52,646 nt of DNA from Paraburkholderia sp. LEh10 (GCF_017814945.1 NZ_JAGIPX010000056.1:1-52646); one strand, 5' to 3'. Counted from the stretch's first letter, positions 8,715 to 18,055 are shown. The notes: generated by a model not told the origin, from the sequence alone. Numbers and translations are program-made.

Positions 8715-8906
8715 ATGCTGTCGATACACTTCGCGTCGGCATTGTTCTGGAACGACCTCATCACAACCGGCATCGCGGGCAAGATGGCCGCGATCGGGCA
8801 GGGCGTTCAGGGCGGTATGCTGATCTGGATCGGCTTGAACCGGCTTGTCACGCTGCCGGTCACGATCATGTTAGAGGGTGCGTTGTTTTATCTTCTCGGA
8901 AGATAG
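8715..8906 (+). CDS. Small hydrophobic protein of unknown function
   Basis: This 63-residue reading frame has a strongly G/C-biased third codon position like its neighbours, which argues that it is real or was until recently. The protein has two apolar segments, around residues 4-20 and 30-60, with GMLIWIGLNRLVTLPVTIM in the second. It could be a small inner membrane protein or the remnant of a longer one. The ATG at 8715 follows two in-frame GTG codons, and no clear ribosome-binding site is visible. It is divergent from the ArsR gene. Function unknown. Confidence 0.42.
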   Translation: MLSIHFASALFWNDLITTGIAGKMAAIGQGVQGGMLIWIGLNRLVTLPVTIMLEGALFYLLGR

Positions 8907-9006
8907 ATAGCCGCGTGAATCGCGGCTGCTGCAATGTGCGGAGAGAAGCGCGAACGCGCCTTCAGCTCGACCCTGCAGACTCGTTGCTGGCGCCATATGT
9001 TCCGCA

Positions 9007-9954
9007 TCAAATGCGGAGTAGGCCCTGGAAGCGAGGAGGTACCGCTATCAGCATTGAATAATTGCCGGATGGGACAGACTCGGACGTGATGACTTTGTGC
9101 GTACGCCCAATGAACATCTCTTTGATGTTGAAAAGGCGACGAACGAGTGCGTTTCGGGATCGCACTCCGCTCTGATGCCAGCAAAATTCGTATCCCAAGT
9201 TCTTCAATATCGAAATCGATTCCGAACTGCCTTCCTTAAAATCGCTTTCATGCTGCTCCAGTACGATGAGTGGCCAGTGCTTCGTTATTGTCCGTAAGCC
9301 GCCTTTGAGTACCTTGGGCTCGAAACCTTCGACGTCCATTTTGATAAAGCAGGGACCTTGGTCTCGATAGTCAAGATCATCAAGCCTATCAACCTGAACA
9401 TTGACGCATTCCGCGCCAGCTTCGGCTTCAATCTGGTCCGTGACAATGACGGAAGCCCCCATGTTCTTGGGCACCTCGGACAGCCTGAATGTCCCTTTCT
9501 TATCTCCTAGACCAATGTTGTATGCGATCACGTTCTTCTTGAAGCTCACATTGAACTGCAGCAGGTAGAACGTAGATGGATCTGGCTCAAAGCATTGAAC
9601 CGAGTTAAATATTCTGGAAAAGTAAAGGCTGTGATTGCCAATGTTGGCGCCGATATCTAACGCCATTCCTGCGCGAAAGAGATCGCGCAAAGGTTCGAGG
9701 AAGCTGAACAGCACATCAAGCTCTTCCTGTTCATGAACCCCGAAAACATGGATAAACCCGCCGATATGTTCGTTGGCGAAAACAGCCATCTTGTGGCCCC
9801 GTGCGTGCAGATGCTTGTCCGCTAGCCTATTGAGCCTGTGAAACGACAATCGGTCGATTACATAGCGCAGGTTTCTGGTAGTAACGTGTTTTGTCAAAAC
9901 CTTTTTATGTAGGATTGGTTCAGCATTTGGCACGGCTTGGGAATTGATGTCCAT
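9007..9954 (-). CDS. FkbM-family SAM-dependent methyltransferase
   Basis: This 315-residue protein has a class I methyltransferase core. The SAM motif is ALDIGANIGNHSLYF (about residues 98-112), the second motif is CFEPDPSTFYLL, and the FkbM signature FIKMDVEGFEPKVLKGG comes later. FkbM enzymes O-methylate sugars or other hydroxyls, often in glycan or antibiotic clusters. The ATG at 9954 was chosen because GGAG lies six bases upstream; an in-frame ATG at 9966 overlaps that site. Codon use is noticeably more AT-rich than in flanking genes, which suggests acquisition. It opens the glycan-related island running to 19.5 kb, so it probably caps or decorates a surface polysaccharide. Confidence 0.85.
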   Translation of the reverse strand: MDINSQAVPNAEPILHKKVLTKHVTTRNLRYVIDRLSFHRLNRLADKHLHARGHKMAVFANEHIGGFIHVFGVHEQEELDVLFSFLEPLRDLFRAGMALDIGANIGNHSLYFSRIFNSVQCFEPDPSTFYLLQFNVSFKKNVIAYNIGLGDKKGTFRLSEVPKNMGASVIVTDQIEAEAGAECVNVQVDRLDDLDYRDQGPCFIKMDVEGFEPKVLKGGLRTITKHWPLIVLEQHESDFKEGSSESISILKNLGYEFCWHQSGVRSRNALVRRLFNIKEMFIGRTHKVITSESVPSGNYSMLIAVPPRFQGLLRI

Positions 9955-10900
9955 TTGCTTCTCCATCTAAAACGCTAAGGGGAACGAATCGCCTGGCCGT
10001 TCATAGCTGTAAGTCGTGGACTTCTTAGATCAACCGGAAATGTGCCAGCGGTATCGACCGGGGCATTTGGAATTGTTGAAGGAATAATGTTCCACAGCCG
10101 CGGACGCTCGTCAGAAAGATGGCTTCACCCGTCAAGCGCTGTAATCTGAATTTTCTGGTAATCGGAACAAATGACATGGTCGTTTTAAGGGTCGATAGAA
10201 AAAAAATATCCTCGCAATGACGGGACATTGAGTAAGGCCGAGAGTGCAGGTTGTTGTTGCGTATTTCGCGAATCAAATGATCAGACGAATATAGGCCTCG
10301 CGCGGCGAACGATTGATACAGGCGGGGCCGACAAAACACCGGCAGCGTTTAAGAAATAGGGCGGTATCTTCAGTGCAAACGATTCCTGCGCGCCCTTACA
10401 GTGAAGAAATTTGCTCCTGGAGCGCTATAACGGAATGATCTTGCTATTCGTCAGAAAATTAATTATTTGTCTACAAATTGCCTTGAAGAACGGGTACTAT
10501 TTGCTCCGTCTAAAAAAGCAGTAAGAACAATTTGCAGCAGGGGCTTCCATTTGATTCATCGATGAAACGTTTGCGTGGCGCAGTCCTGGCTGTTCCGACC
10601 CGCCGTTCGTTGTGCATCTGAATCGTTCCATGAGCTCCCCTTCGTGCGCCGGCAATTTTTTCCGGTGGCGAATCGAGTACGCTCGCGAACTTATCGCTGT
10701 TTAGACAAAAAAATCTGCATAGGCGGAATTCGTAGCTTTTTTCTGTTCGAGCGTTAAATGCACCAGAAAAAATGGATATTTAAAATAGGACTGCAAATTA
10801 ATCGGTGATTTGCCGCTCATAGCACGTCCTCTTGGATTTTCCGCCGAATCTCTATTGAAATCTTTTGCGTCGAAATTTTTCGACAGGGGCGACATTTGCC
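9955..10900. other. AT-rich gene-free region between FkbM and the first hydrolase
   Basis: This is about 946 bp of clearly lower GC than the window average. Only short frames occur, none with a convincing start, composition or recognisable product. It should contain the divergent promoters for the methyltransferase (9954, minus) and the hydrolase (10901, plus). I did not find a -35/-10 pair convincing enough to report. It could also hold a long 5' leader, a decayed gene or a small RNA. Confidence 0.6.
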
Positions 10901-12466
10901 ATGGTAAAACGACGTCAATTTCTTGGTTGTCTGACCGCACTTGGTGGCAGCTACATTTTGAGTGCCTGTGGCGGAGGCTCCGAAGACGCTAGTGGTGCTT
11001 CTGTTGGCGCCGACGCCAAGGCAACGGCGCGGGCTGTAAGTGCCTCCGCAAGCGGCACAACTGTGCCGTCGGCTACTTCTATTACAGACAGCACGGGTGC
11101 CGTCTGGACGCTGGTGAAGGGTTCCGTCTACAAGAACGGAGCGAAGGCAGGCAATACTTATAATGTGAGCCTGCTGCTCTACTACAACGGTGGCATCTAT
11201 CACCAGGGTACAGGCGGGCAGTACTATGGATGGAACGGGTCCAACTGGACCTTGTGCAATGATCCGCGCATGGGCGGCACGTCCGCAGACGGCACTTCGC
11301 TTCCCTCGTCGCCCTACATCATAGACAAGGTGGGTGCGGTCTGGACGCTCGTCAATGGCGTCATTTACAGGAATGGCTCCACGGTAGGCAATACGTATAA
11401 CGTGTCGCTCTTGCTCTGGTATGGCGGCAAGATCTGGCATTGCGGCACAGGTGGCCAGTTCTACGTTAATGTCGACGTGCGAAATGTTGCAAGCCAATGG
11501 CTCCCCTGCAACGATCCACGCATCGCGATTGCGCCTGCGGCGGGTACGTTCTACGGAATGAACGGGCACTACGATTACACGTACACGCCTGCGCAGCTCG
11601 TTTCGATCTTGAAGGCCATGGGATGCACGACCTATCGCGTAGGCTGCTCGAGCGACCCACGTCAGATCAACGCTGTGGTCAAAATCGCGCAGGCCTTTCA
11701 GTCAGCTGGACTGTCACTTTTCGTCCTGATTCAACAGGGTGTCTACGATGCCAGCGGGAATGTCTATGCTGGTGAGTCGCCGGCGTACTCAGCCGGTTAT
11801 GCCGCTGCCAAGGCGGTCGCGACGGCATTGAAACCGTATGGCGTGACAATGTACGAATGCGGCAACGAGCTGACCCGTCAAAACGCTACGGTGATGAACT
11901 TCTCCTACGCGGGTTCGTTGGTAATGGATTTCAACAATACCAATTGGCCGGCCATGCGCGGCGCCATGCGCGGCATGATTGATGGCGTGAAATCGGTTCA
12001 GCCCTCTGCAAAGTGTGGTATCAATTTTTGTGTTGCGGACATTGGCGCCGCTGACGCGCTGTGGGAAGGCATGCAACCCGACGGCAGCGGCGGCCACCCC
12101 AAAGTGCGCTGGGACATTACGACCTGGCACAATTACGATGCGTACGGCGACATTTTCAACATCGGGTCCGACGGTAACGGTCCTACGTTTGACCTGCCGA
12201 CGTACTGCAAGGCCCGCTATGGTGTGCCTTTCATCATTTCGGAATGGAATACAGGCCCGGACCAAAGCGAGACCTTCCGGGCCAATTACATTACCACCCA
12301 ACTTGGTGAGTTCTATCAGGCAAGAAAGACGCATAACATCCAGTCGGTGATGTACTACGTGCTGGATAGTGGAAACAACACCTACGGCATTATGATCAAC
12401 AATACGCCGATCAGCGCTCCCTACAGCGCATTCCAGAACTTTACCGCCAGCCACCCCGACAACTAG
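10901..12466 (+). CDS. Lipoprotein glycoside hydrolase (clan GH-A-like) with duplicated N-terminal module
   Basis: This 521-residue protein has an export signal with a twin-Arg-like KRRQFLG start and a lipobox LSAC ending at C23, so it is probably a lipoprotein. Residues 61-123 and 140-207 are two copies of one module, sharing GAVWTLV, GNTYNVSLLL and GTGGQ and ending in CNDPR. From about 215 a TIM-barrel hydrolase follows. E323 in YECGNEL fits the acid/base at the end of strand 4, and E448 in IISEWNTG fits the nucleophile of strand 7, the clan GH-A pattern (GH5/GH39-like). The ATG at 10901 follows AGGGG at a rather long spacing. The gene lies between a methyltransferase and a GT-C-like membrane protein, so a role in processing a surface polysaccharide is likely. 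The substrate is unknown. Confidence 0.78.
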   Translation: MVKRRQFLGCLTALGGSYILSACGGGSEDASGASVGADAKATARAVSASASGTTVPSATSITDSTGAVWTLVKGSVYKNGAKAGNTYNVSLLLYYNGGIYHQGTGGQYYGWNGSNWTLCNDPRMGGTSADGTSLPSSPYIIDKVGAVWTLVNGVIYRNGSTVGNTYNVSLLLWYGGKIWHCGTGGQFYVNVDVRNVASQWLPCNDPRIAIAPAAGTFYGMNGHYDYTYTPAQLVSILKAMGCTTYRVGCSSDPRQINAVVKIAQAFQSAGLSLFVLIQQGVYDASGNVYAGESPAYSAGYAAAKAVATALKPYGVTMYECGNELTRQNATVMNFSYAGSLVMDFNNTNWPAMRGAMRGMIDGVKSVQPSAKCGINFCVADIGAADALWEGMQPDGSGGHPKVRWDITTWHNYDAYGDIFNIGSDGNGPTFDLPTYCKARYGVPFIISEWNTGPDQSETFRANYITTQLGEFYQARKTHNIQSVMYYVLDSGNNTYGIMINNTPISAPYSAFQNFTASHPDN

Positions 12467-12495
12467 GCAGGTGAGCGCCGGTAGTTCATGACTGG

Positions 12496-12526
12496 CCTTG
12501 GTCTGCTTGTCAGCGAGCAGACCAGG
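12496..12526. terminator. Hairpin between convergent genes
   Basis: TGGTCTGCT (12499-12507) and AGCAGACCA (12516-12524) form a perfect 9-bp stem with an 8-base loop, extended by CC/GG around a small bulge. It sits between the hydrolase stop (12466) and the stop of the convergent membrane protein (12552). No T-run follows on either strand, so it may act as a transcript-stabilising 3' end or a weak bidirectional terminator. Confidence 0.45.
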
Positions 12527-12551
12527 GAAGTCGTTGAGGGATTAGTAGCAC

Positions 12552-14162
12552 CTACTTCTTCATAACCATCTTCTGATCGAAATTTACGGCGCACGCCGGC
12601 TTCTTTTGGCTGATTTGCGTGACGACAAGGAGACGGTCGTCGCGCAGGTCAGCTTCCCAATTCATCTCGGAAGTTGGTAGCACGATTGCATCTTGACCGC
12701 ACATCTCGCGTACTGAAGCCACTGCGTTCTTGTAGTGAGTCTGCTTCAGGATGATATAGCCCGCAACGCTGCCCGCAGCTAGAACGGAGTTCGCAACACC
12801 CAAGACAATGACGATGTGAAATAGCCTTCGACTTGAAGAGAATCCGGCGATTACCAGGAACGGGACGACATAAAGCATCGGAACGTAGCGAGCCCACCAC
12901 GATTGAGGGTGAGTCAGGACAATCACCAGCGTTGCGAGCAGAAATATTCTGACGACGTCCGCGTCCTTTCTTCTCCAGAAGAATGAAGCCAGGCACGCGA
13001 TAAGCATCACACCAAAGAACGGACCGAAGCCGGCGAAACGCGTATCAGCTGTATGCAGAGCAATGAATGCATCGCGCACGCGTGCAGGCGAGGGCATAAA
13101 GGTTGGCTCGGCGTCCACGCATGAACTGCAGTTGCTGGGCACAGAAAAATATGAGAGTAAAAGCCTGTGCAAAGGGTTCATGCCAAGAAAATGCGCCGAA
13201 GCCTTTCCTCCCATTACATCGACTTTATCTTTTCCAACGACCGGGTAGAAAATATGCCTGCCCGCGATCACGTTCTCGACGTAAGGCGAATAGCCGACGA
13301 TTGCAACGGCGACGACAGACCAGACTGCCAACTGTCCAATTACTGCTTTATTCTTCCGGAAGAAGTCTCTTTTTTCTCCGGCCACGAACATCGCAGCAAA
13401 AAATACCGCGATCGAAATAGATGCGAATACGAGGCCTGTCAGCTTGGATGCAATCAGAAGGACCAGACCTAATCCGAGTTGAACTTTGGAGTACCCTGTG
13501 CCTTTGAGTGCAAACAGCAGGTTGACGGAAAAGATAGCCCAGCAGTAGAAATGTGCCGCGTCGACGTAGAGCGTAGTGAACTGCCCGAGCGCTACAGGAT
13601 TGTAAACACAGGTTGCCGCCGCAATTAAAGCGGCTCTGCCGGATACCCCTGCTGTCTGGAACAACTGCGCCAGTGCGAAGAGCGCAGGAACGCTAAGTAG
13701 CAGCGTAAACGACTTGCCGCTGTTGAAGTGTGTCGTCAGAACCTTTGCCGTGTATGCAAAGTACTCAAATGCTTTTGGATAGTGGGTTGCCCAGAATATA
13801 CCACCCGGTGCGTGTACGCTTGTAACGCCATTCAGGTTGTGGTCCAGCATGAGAGGCGTCGCGATGTGGTAATTCAAGCCGTCGTAACTGAATTCTCGCA
13901 GGTAGCCAAAGGAAAGCAGTACTGCTGAGATAAACAGTATCGTCAAGATAGTGGTGAACCATTGAGCATGGGATAAATATCCGTAAATGACTATGGCAAC
14001 AATAATGCTAGTCCCGACCATTCCTGCCAGCAACTGGCTGTCGATATTAAAGTTATAGAGGATAGCCGCGTACAGTGACGACGCGAACACAAAGGCAACA
14101 ATCTGGTCGCAAAACTGAGTCCAGTTCACACGCCCTAAAGTGTTTTTAATCGTCATAGACAT
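12552..14162 (-). CDS. Multi-span membrane protein, GT-C glycosyltransferase-like
   Basis: The protein has 536 residues and about ten transmembrane helices. The short motif FSYDGLNYH (about residues 91-99) after the second or third helix places an acidic residue, D94, in the first extracytoplasmic loop, where GT-C enzymes such as ArnT/PMT and arabinofuranosyltransferases keep catalytic acids. A hydrophilic C-terminal tail (about 470-536) is probably periplasmic. GT-C enzymes use polyprenyl-phosphate sugars as donors, which fits the UbiA-type protein encoded nearby. It could alternatively be a polymerase. The ATG at 14162 has AAGG six bases upstream. It stands alone on the minus strand and converges with the first hydrolase. 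Confidence 0.65.
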   Translation of the reverse strand: MSMTIKNTLGRVNWTQFCDQIVAFVFASSLYAAILYNFNIDSQLLAGMVGTSIIVAIVIYGYLSHAQWFTTILTILFISAVLLSFGYLREFSYDGLNYHIATPLMLDHNLNGVTSVHAPGGIFWATHYPKAFEYFAYTAKVLTTHFNSGKSFTLLLSVPALFALAQLFQTAGVSGRAALIAAATCVYNPVALGQFTTLYVDAAHFYCWAIFSVNLLFALKGTGYSKVQLGLGLVLLIASKLTGLVFASISIAVFFAAMFVAGEKRDFFRKNKAVIGQLAVWSVVAVAIVGYSPYVENVIAGRHIFYPVVGKDKVDVMGGKASAHFLGMNPLHRLLLSYFSVPSNCSSCVDAEPTFMPSPARVRDAFIALHTADTRFAGFGPFFGVMLIACLASFFWRRKDADVVRIFLLATLVIVLTHPQSWWARYVPMLYVVPFLVIAGFSSSRRLFHIVIVLGVANSVLAAGSVAGYIILKQTHYKNAVASVREMCGQDAIVLPTSEMNWEADLRDDRLLVVTQISQKKPACAVNFDQKMVMKK

Positions 14163-14982
14163 AGGTGGCCTTCTTCTCTGTTGAGTGAAAAACGGTTACT
14201 AAGATTTAACTGCTGGGCCTTGCATAGAAATTCACCGATTCTCACGTCGATGAGCACTCGAGACGACACGACGCACAGCTCGAAGCTGGAGATTGGGATA
14301 AGTTGCGACGCTTGATTTGTTTGTCCCCGGCGCGTCTAGTGAAACTTACGACACTCGGCGTGACCGCATGGTTCATTTCTGCTGCTCAGTGTTCGAACCG
14401 AGCATCTGTTTCCAACTGGTACGCTGTGCGGATTGTCAGCGTTTATGCGGCTCTGCACAAGACTGACGACACTCTGCGTCGCGGCCTCGACTGGCCGGGT
14501 TGCCATGTTGATGTTCGCCGCTTCCGCTATGTTGAATCTGTCCGGCGTGCAATAAAGGGACAGCATCATGGGGCCAGGTTCCACGATATCGGCCATTATC
14601 ACCCCAATTTAAGCCGCGGGCGTTCAAATCAGGGATCGCAATGACTAGACTCAGTGGAACGCAGGGGTTTGCCAATCGGGGTTTGCCAATCGGGGTTTGC
14701 CAATCGATCAATACCGATCCAGGTGTCGTGGCCCGCGTCAGATGGCGTCGGACTTTACAGATGAGGAACATTATTTGCTCACATTGATCGTCGAATGTCT
14801 CTAGCCGGCAAGCTTCAGTCGTCGAGGTCCGCATAGGGACGACGTGGACGCGTGCGTGGTTGCGAATTGCGGAGCAGCGGTTACACGACGCAATCCATTA
14901 CGTTGCGCCTTTGCAAGCGAATGCGCGGCAGTATTTTCATGCCTTATTCGGCGTTGGTCGGAATTTTCCATCGAGGTCACTC
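14163..14982. other. Gene-poor 820-bp region upstream of the HAD-UbiA gene
   Basis: The longest frames here overlap on both strands and give compositionally odd proteins without start signals, so I call no gene. The region contains the 14-bp triple repeat at 14664-14705. It must also hold promoters for the divergent membrane protein (14162, minus) and the HAD-UbiA gene (14983, plus). The fusion frame can be extended back to 14860, but the ATG at 14983 has a better ribosome-binding site. Confidence 0.55.
14664..14705. repeat. 14-bp tandem repeat, three exact copies
   Basis: The unit GGGGTTTGCCAATC occurs three times in perfect succession (14664-14677, 14678-14691, 14692-14705). The period is not a multiple of three, and no gene covers it. 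It lies about 280 bp upstream of the HAD-UbiA start. It could be a set of protein-binding sites or a slippage product. Confidence 0.85.
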
Positions 14983-16398
14983 ATGGCTGCTATCCCTCTA
15001 TGTGTTGATCTGGACGGCACTCTGACGCACAGCGACCTCCTCATCGAGTCATTTCTGGCGCTCGTCAAAAGGAATCCGCTCTATTTGTTCTATTGCGTCG
15101 GATGGTTGCTGCGCGGCAAGGGATATCTCAAGGCTCAGATTGCCGCACGCGTGGCGATCGATGTGTCGCTACTCCCTTACAACGCGCGCCTGATTGATTT
15201 CCTGAAGCAGGAGCGCTCAAACGGCCGTGATCTTTACCTGTGCACCGCAGGTGATCAACGATTCGCTGAACAGATCGCTTCCCACTTCGGGATTTTCAAA
15301 GGCGTGATGGCGAGCAACGAATCGCACAACCTGTCGGGCACGAATAAGGCTGGAGCATTGACGGCTGAGTTTGGTGTTCAGGGTTTCGACTATTGCGGTA
15401 ATGCACGCGCAGATGTGCCTGTATGGAAACAGGCACGCAAGGCGATTGTCGTCGGAGGGAAAAGCATCCAGGCTGCCGCGCAGAAAGCGAATCAGACCAC
15501 AGTCGTCTTTGAAAGCAAACGATCGTTTATCCGGCTCGCCCTCAGAGAGATGCGCATCTATCAATGGGTGAAGAACCTGCTGATCGTCGTGCCGCTACTC
15601 GCGTCGCATCGCTTCACGAATATCGATGCGTTGATCGCTGACGGGATTGCGTTCTTTTCGTTCTGTTTCTGTGCGTCGTCGGTGTATCTGCTGAACGATA
15701 TGCTCGATCTCGATGCGGACAGGCGCCACAGCCGAAAGCGCGAGCGTCCATTCGCTTCGGGGGAGCTTCCACTTGCTACCGGCATTTGCCTGATGTTCGT
15801 CCTGCTGGCGGCATCCGCAAGCCTTGCAATCATGCTGCCGACGTCGTTCCAACTCGTGCTGGCAGGCTATGTCGCGATGACACTCGCGTATTCATTTCGT
15901 CTGAAGCGGGTGATGCTGGTAGACGTCTTTGTGCTGGCCGCGCTGTATACCACTCGTATCGTGGCCGGCGGGGCGGCTGTCAACGTCGTACTGTCGGACT
16001 GGTTGATCATGTTCTCGGTAATGATCTTTCTCAGTCTTGCCATGGTGAAGCGCTATACGGAACTCGACAAAATGCAGCGAGAGGGCAAGGCCGCTGCGGC
16101 GGGCCGAGGCTATCTTACTGACGACATGAGCATCGTGCGCTCGTTCGGAACGGCCGCGGGCTATGTCGCAGTGCTCGTTCTCGCGCTCTATATGAATTCT
16201 ACCGCCGTCACCGTGCTATATCGGCATCCGCACAGGCTGTGGATTCTTTTTTGCCTGCTGCTGTATTGGATTAGCTACATCTGGATGGTCGCGTTCCGTG
16301 GTCGGATGCACGACGACCCAATTGTCTTTGCAATCAAAAACCGTTCGAGCCTGTTGATCATCGTGCTTTGCGTACTGTCGGTACTCGTCGCAATTTAA
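14983..16398 (+). CDS. HAD phosphatase-UbiA prenyltransferase fusion
   Basis: This 471-residue protein has two domains. Residues 1-180 are a HAD hydrolase: the nucleophile motif DLDGT has D9 and D11, and a lysine in SGTNKAG (about 122) and a late Asp complete the set. Residues 185-471 are a UbiA-family membrane prenyltransferase with the NDxxDxxxD metal/pyrophosphate motif at N238-D246 and a second polar motif around YSFRLKRVMLVDVFVL. The nearest described relatives make decaprenyl-phosphoryl 5-phosphoribose (Mycobacterium Rv3806c); the HAD domain would then remove the 5-phosphate as Rv3807c does, giving a lipid-linked pentose donor. That substrate is an inference. The ATG at 14983 follows GAGG by six bases. 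It is the first gene of a plus-strand run with the SMR-like gene, the epimerase and the second hydrolase. Confidence 0.85.
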   Translation: MAAIPLCVDLDGTLTHSDLLIESFLALVKRNPLYLFYCVGWLLRGKGYLKAQIAARVAIDVSLLPYNARLIDFLKQERSNGRDLYLCTAGDQRFAEQIASHFGIFKGVMASNESHNLSGTNKAGALTAEFGVQGFDYCGNARADVPVWKQARKAIVVGGKSIQAAAQKANQTTVVFESKRSFIRLALREMRIYQWVKNLLIVVPLLASHRFTNIDALIADGIAFFSFCFCASSVYLLNDMLDLDADRRHSRKRERPFASGELPLATGICLMFVLLAASASLAIMLPTSFQLVLAGYVAMTLAYSFRLKRVMLVDVFVLAALYTTRIVAGGAAVNVVLSDWLIMFSVMIFLSLAMVKRYTELDKMQREGKAAAAGRGYLTDDMSIVRSFGTAAGYVAVLVLALYMNSTAVTVLYRHPHRLWILFCLLLYWISYIWMVAFRGRMHDDPIVFAIKNRSSLLIIVLCVLSVLVAI

Positions 16399-16553
16399 GC
16401 GGCGCACAGTGTGATGCACGACAGTGCCGCGGCTGGTCTTTAGCGTGCGACGCGCGCTGTTTGATCGAATGCCTTGCGCACGTCGGCTCTTTTGTTTGAT
16501 CCCTTTCTTGCGCGGCAAACCCCCACGCCATGTGAAACTGATCCGGAGGATAA

Positions 16554-16925
16554 GTGAGTATCTTGAGTTTTGGTCTGATTCTGAGCGGCGTCTTGCTAAA
16601 TGCCATGGCGCAACTGTGGTTGAAGGCAGGAACGAACGCGCTTGGAGCGCTCAACTTCGGGCGCGATGCAGCAGTCTCGACCATTTTCAGAGTGGGATTC
16701 GAGCCGCACATCATGGGCGGACTGGCGTGCTACGTATTGAGTGTCGCTATCTGGATTGTGGCCCTGTCGAAGGTCCCTGTGAGCGTGGCGTATCCGATGC
16801 TCTCGATCGGATACGTGGTCAACGCGTTAGCCGCCTGGTATTTTTTTGGGGAGTTTCTTTCGGCTCAGAAATTAATAGGCATTGCCGTCATTATCGCCGG
16901 TGTATACCTGGTTGCAAAATCGTAG
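16554..16925 (+). CDS. Four-helix SMR/EamA-like membrane protein, possible lipid-sugar flippase subunit
   Basis: This 123-residue protein has four transmembrane helices of SMR type (compare ArnE/ArnF). The last pair reads SVAYPMLSIGYVVNALAAWYFFG, then a short loop and a final helix ending IAGVYLVAKS. SMR-like pairs act as multidrug exporters, or as flippases for undecaprenyl-phosphate sugars in the arn pathway. Between a HAD-UbiA gene and an epimerase, a flippase for the lipid-linked sugar is the more attractive reading, but it is an inference. Translation starts at a GTG (16554) behind GGAGG. It lies 22 bp upstream of the epimerase, so the two are surely co-transcribed. Confidence 0.75.
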   Translation: MSILSFGLILSGVLLNAMAQLWLKAGTNALGALNFGRDAAVSTIFRVGFEPHIMGGLACYVLSVAIWIVALSKVPVSVAYPMLSIGYVVNALAAWYFFGEFLSAQKLIGIAVIIAGVYLVAKS

Positions 16926-16947
16926 GACAGCAATACGGAGCCATAGT

Positions 16948-17892
16948 ATGCGAGTACTTGTAACGGGTGCAGCAGGCTTTCTCGGGACGGAGTGCGTCAA
17001 GCTGTTCAAGGCGCGCGCTCACGAGGTAATCAGCACTGACAGAACGGGGTCCGTCGATTTGCGTGGCGACCTGGCCGATCCGGCCTTCACGAATTCGCTT
17101 CCGGATTGTGACGTCGTGGTCAACTGCGCGGCCGTTCAGTACGTCACGAAGGGCGTACCGCTCGTCTTCAGAAAATCGTTTTTCAACCGGAACAACGTCC
17201 TCGCCGCGAAGAATCTTTGCGAACGCTACAGACACCAGGCGCCCCATTTCATTCATGTCGGTACCAGCATGATGTACCGGCAAACCGGGCAGGAACAGTA
17301 CGACATACACAGTGAGATGGGTGGCGAAGGTGTCTACAGCCGATCGAAGATGGCAGCGCAGGCATTCGTCGACACCATGCCGGGTGCGGCGACCATCATT
17401 CCCTGCATCATCGGCGGAGAAGGGCGAGAAGGGCTATTTCGGGGCTTCGTCAAGATGATGACGAAGTTCGGCTTCGTTGCTTTTCCCGGGCGCGGTGATC
17501 ATAAGATCCACATGGTGCATGTGATCGACGTGGCGAGCCTGATCTATCGTGTCGCCGAAACCCGTGCCAGCGGATTCTTCAACGCTGCGGACCCGAATCC
17601 ACTGTCGATCCGCGAATGGATCGACGAAATTGCAGCGGAACTCGGTGTGCGGAATGTGCGAAAGATCTCCGTTCCGCTCTTTCCGGTAATGTGGCTGTCG
17701 CGGCTTTCGGGGTATCGACTGTTAGCGCGGGAACAATTGTTGATGCTCAAACTTCAGCACGTGTTGTCGATCGACGAATCGTTGGCGATCGACTGGCGAC
17801 CCCAGTTTTCGAACGGACGAATTGCACGAGACATCGCGGTTCACATCAATCGCAGCGCCGCATCGCAGACGGCTAGAAAGCGCGAAGCATAA
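16948..17892 (+). CDS. NAD(P)-dependent epimerase/dehydratase (extended SDR)
   Basis: The 314-residue cytoplasmic protein has an N-terminal Rossmann fold (VLVTGAAGFLG, glycine-rich loop at residues 7-13) and a DLRGDLAD segment for the adenine ring. The catalytic set is S/T in VGTSMMY plus YSRSK (Tyr-x3-Lys). The C-terminal half is substrate-binding, as in nucleotide-sugar epimerases. Substrates in this family are usually NDP-sugars; in the DprE2 case it is a lipid-linked sugar. The ATG at 16948 has GGAG seven bases upstream. An in-frame extension to 16882 would overlap the upstream gene and lacks a ribosome-binding site. It belongs to the HAD-UbiA operon. Confidence 0.82.
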   Translation: MRVLVTGAAGFLGTECVKLFKARAHEVISTDRTGSVDLRGDLADPAFTNSLPDCDVVVNCAAVQYVTKGVPLVFRKSFFNRNNVLAAKNLCERYRHQAPHFIHVGTSMMYRQTGQEQYDIHSEMGGEGVYSRSKMAAQAFVDTMPGAATIIPCIIGGEGREGLFRGFVKMMTKFGFVAFPGRGDHKIHMVHVIDVASLIYRVAETRASGFFNAADPNPLSIREWIDEIAAELGVRNVRKISVPLFPVMWLSRLSGYRLLAREQLLMLKLQHVLSIDESLAIDWRPQFSNGRIARDIAVHINRSAASQTARKREA

Positions 17893-18055
17893 CTGGCCTC
17901 TGAGCCGTCGAGTAAATGCTTTCGTCATGGAGCTTTCTGCTTTGCTGCTTTGGCGGCAAAGCATCGCACATCCAACGGCGACTCTGTTAGCGGGGCTTGT
18001 TTCCAATCAGGCCGTCCAGGCGCGATTGTAATGGGCAACGAACTCAAGGCACTCT

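Noticed and set aside
10025..10339. A 104-codon minus-strand frame in the AT-rich gap
   Set aside because: There is no ribosome-binding site, the composition is odd and no domain is seen. Retained only as part of the gene-free region.
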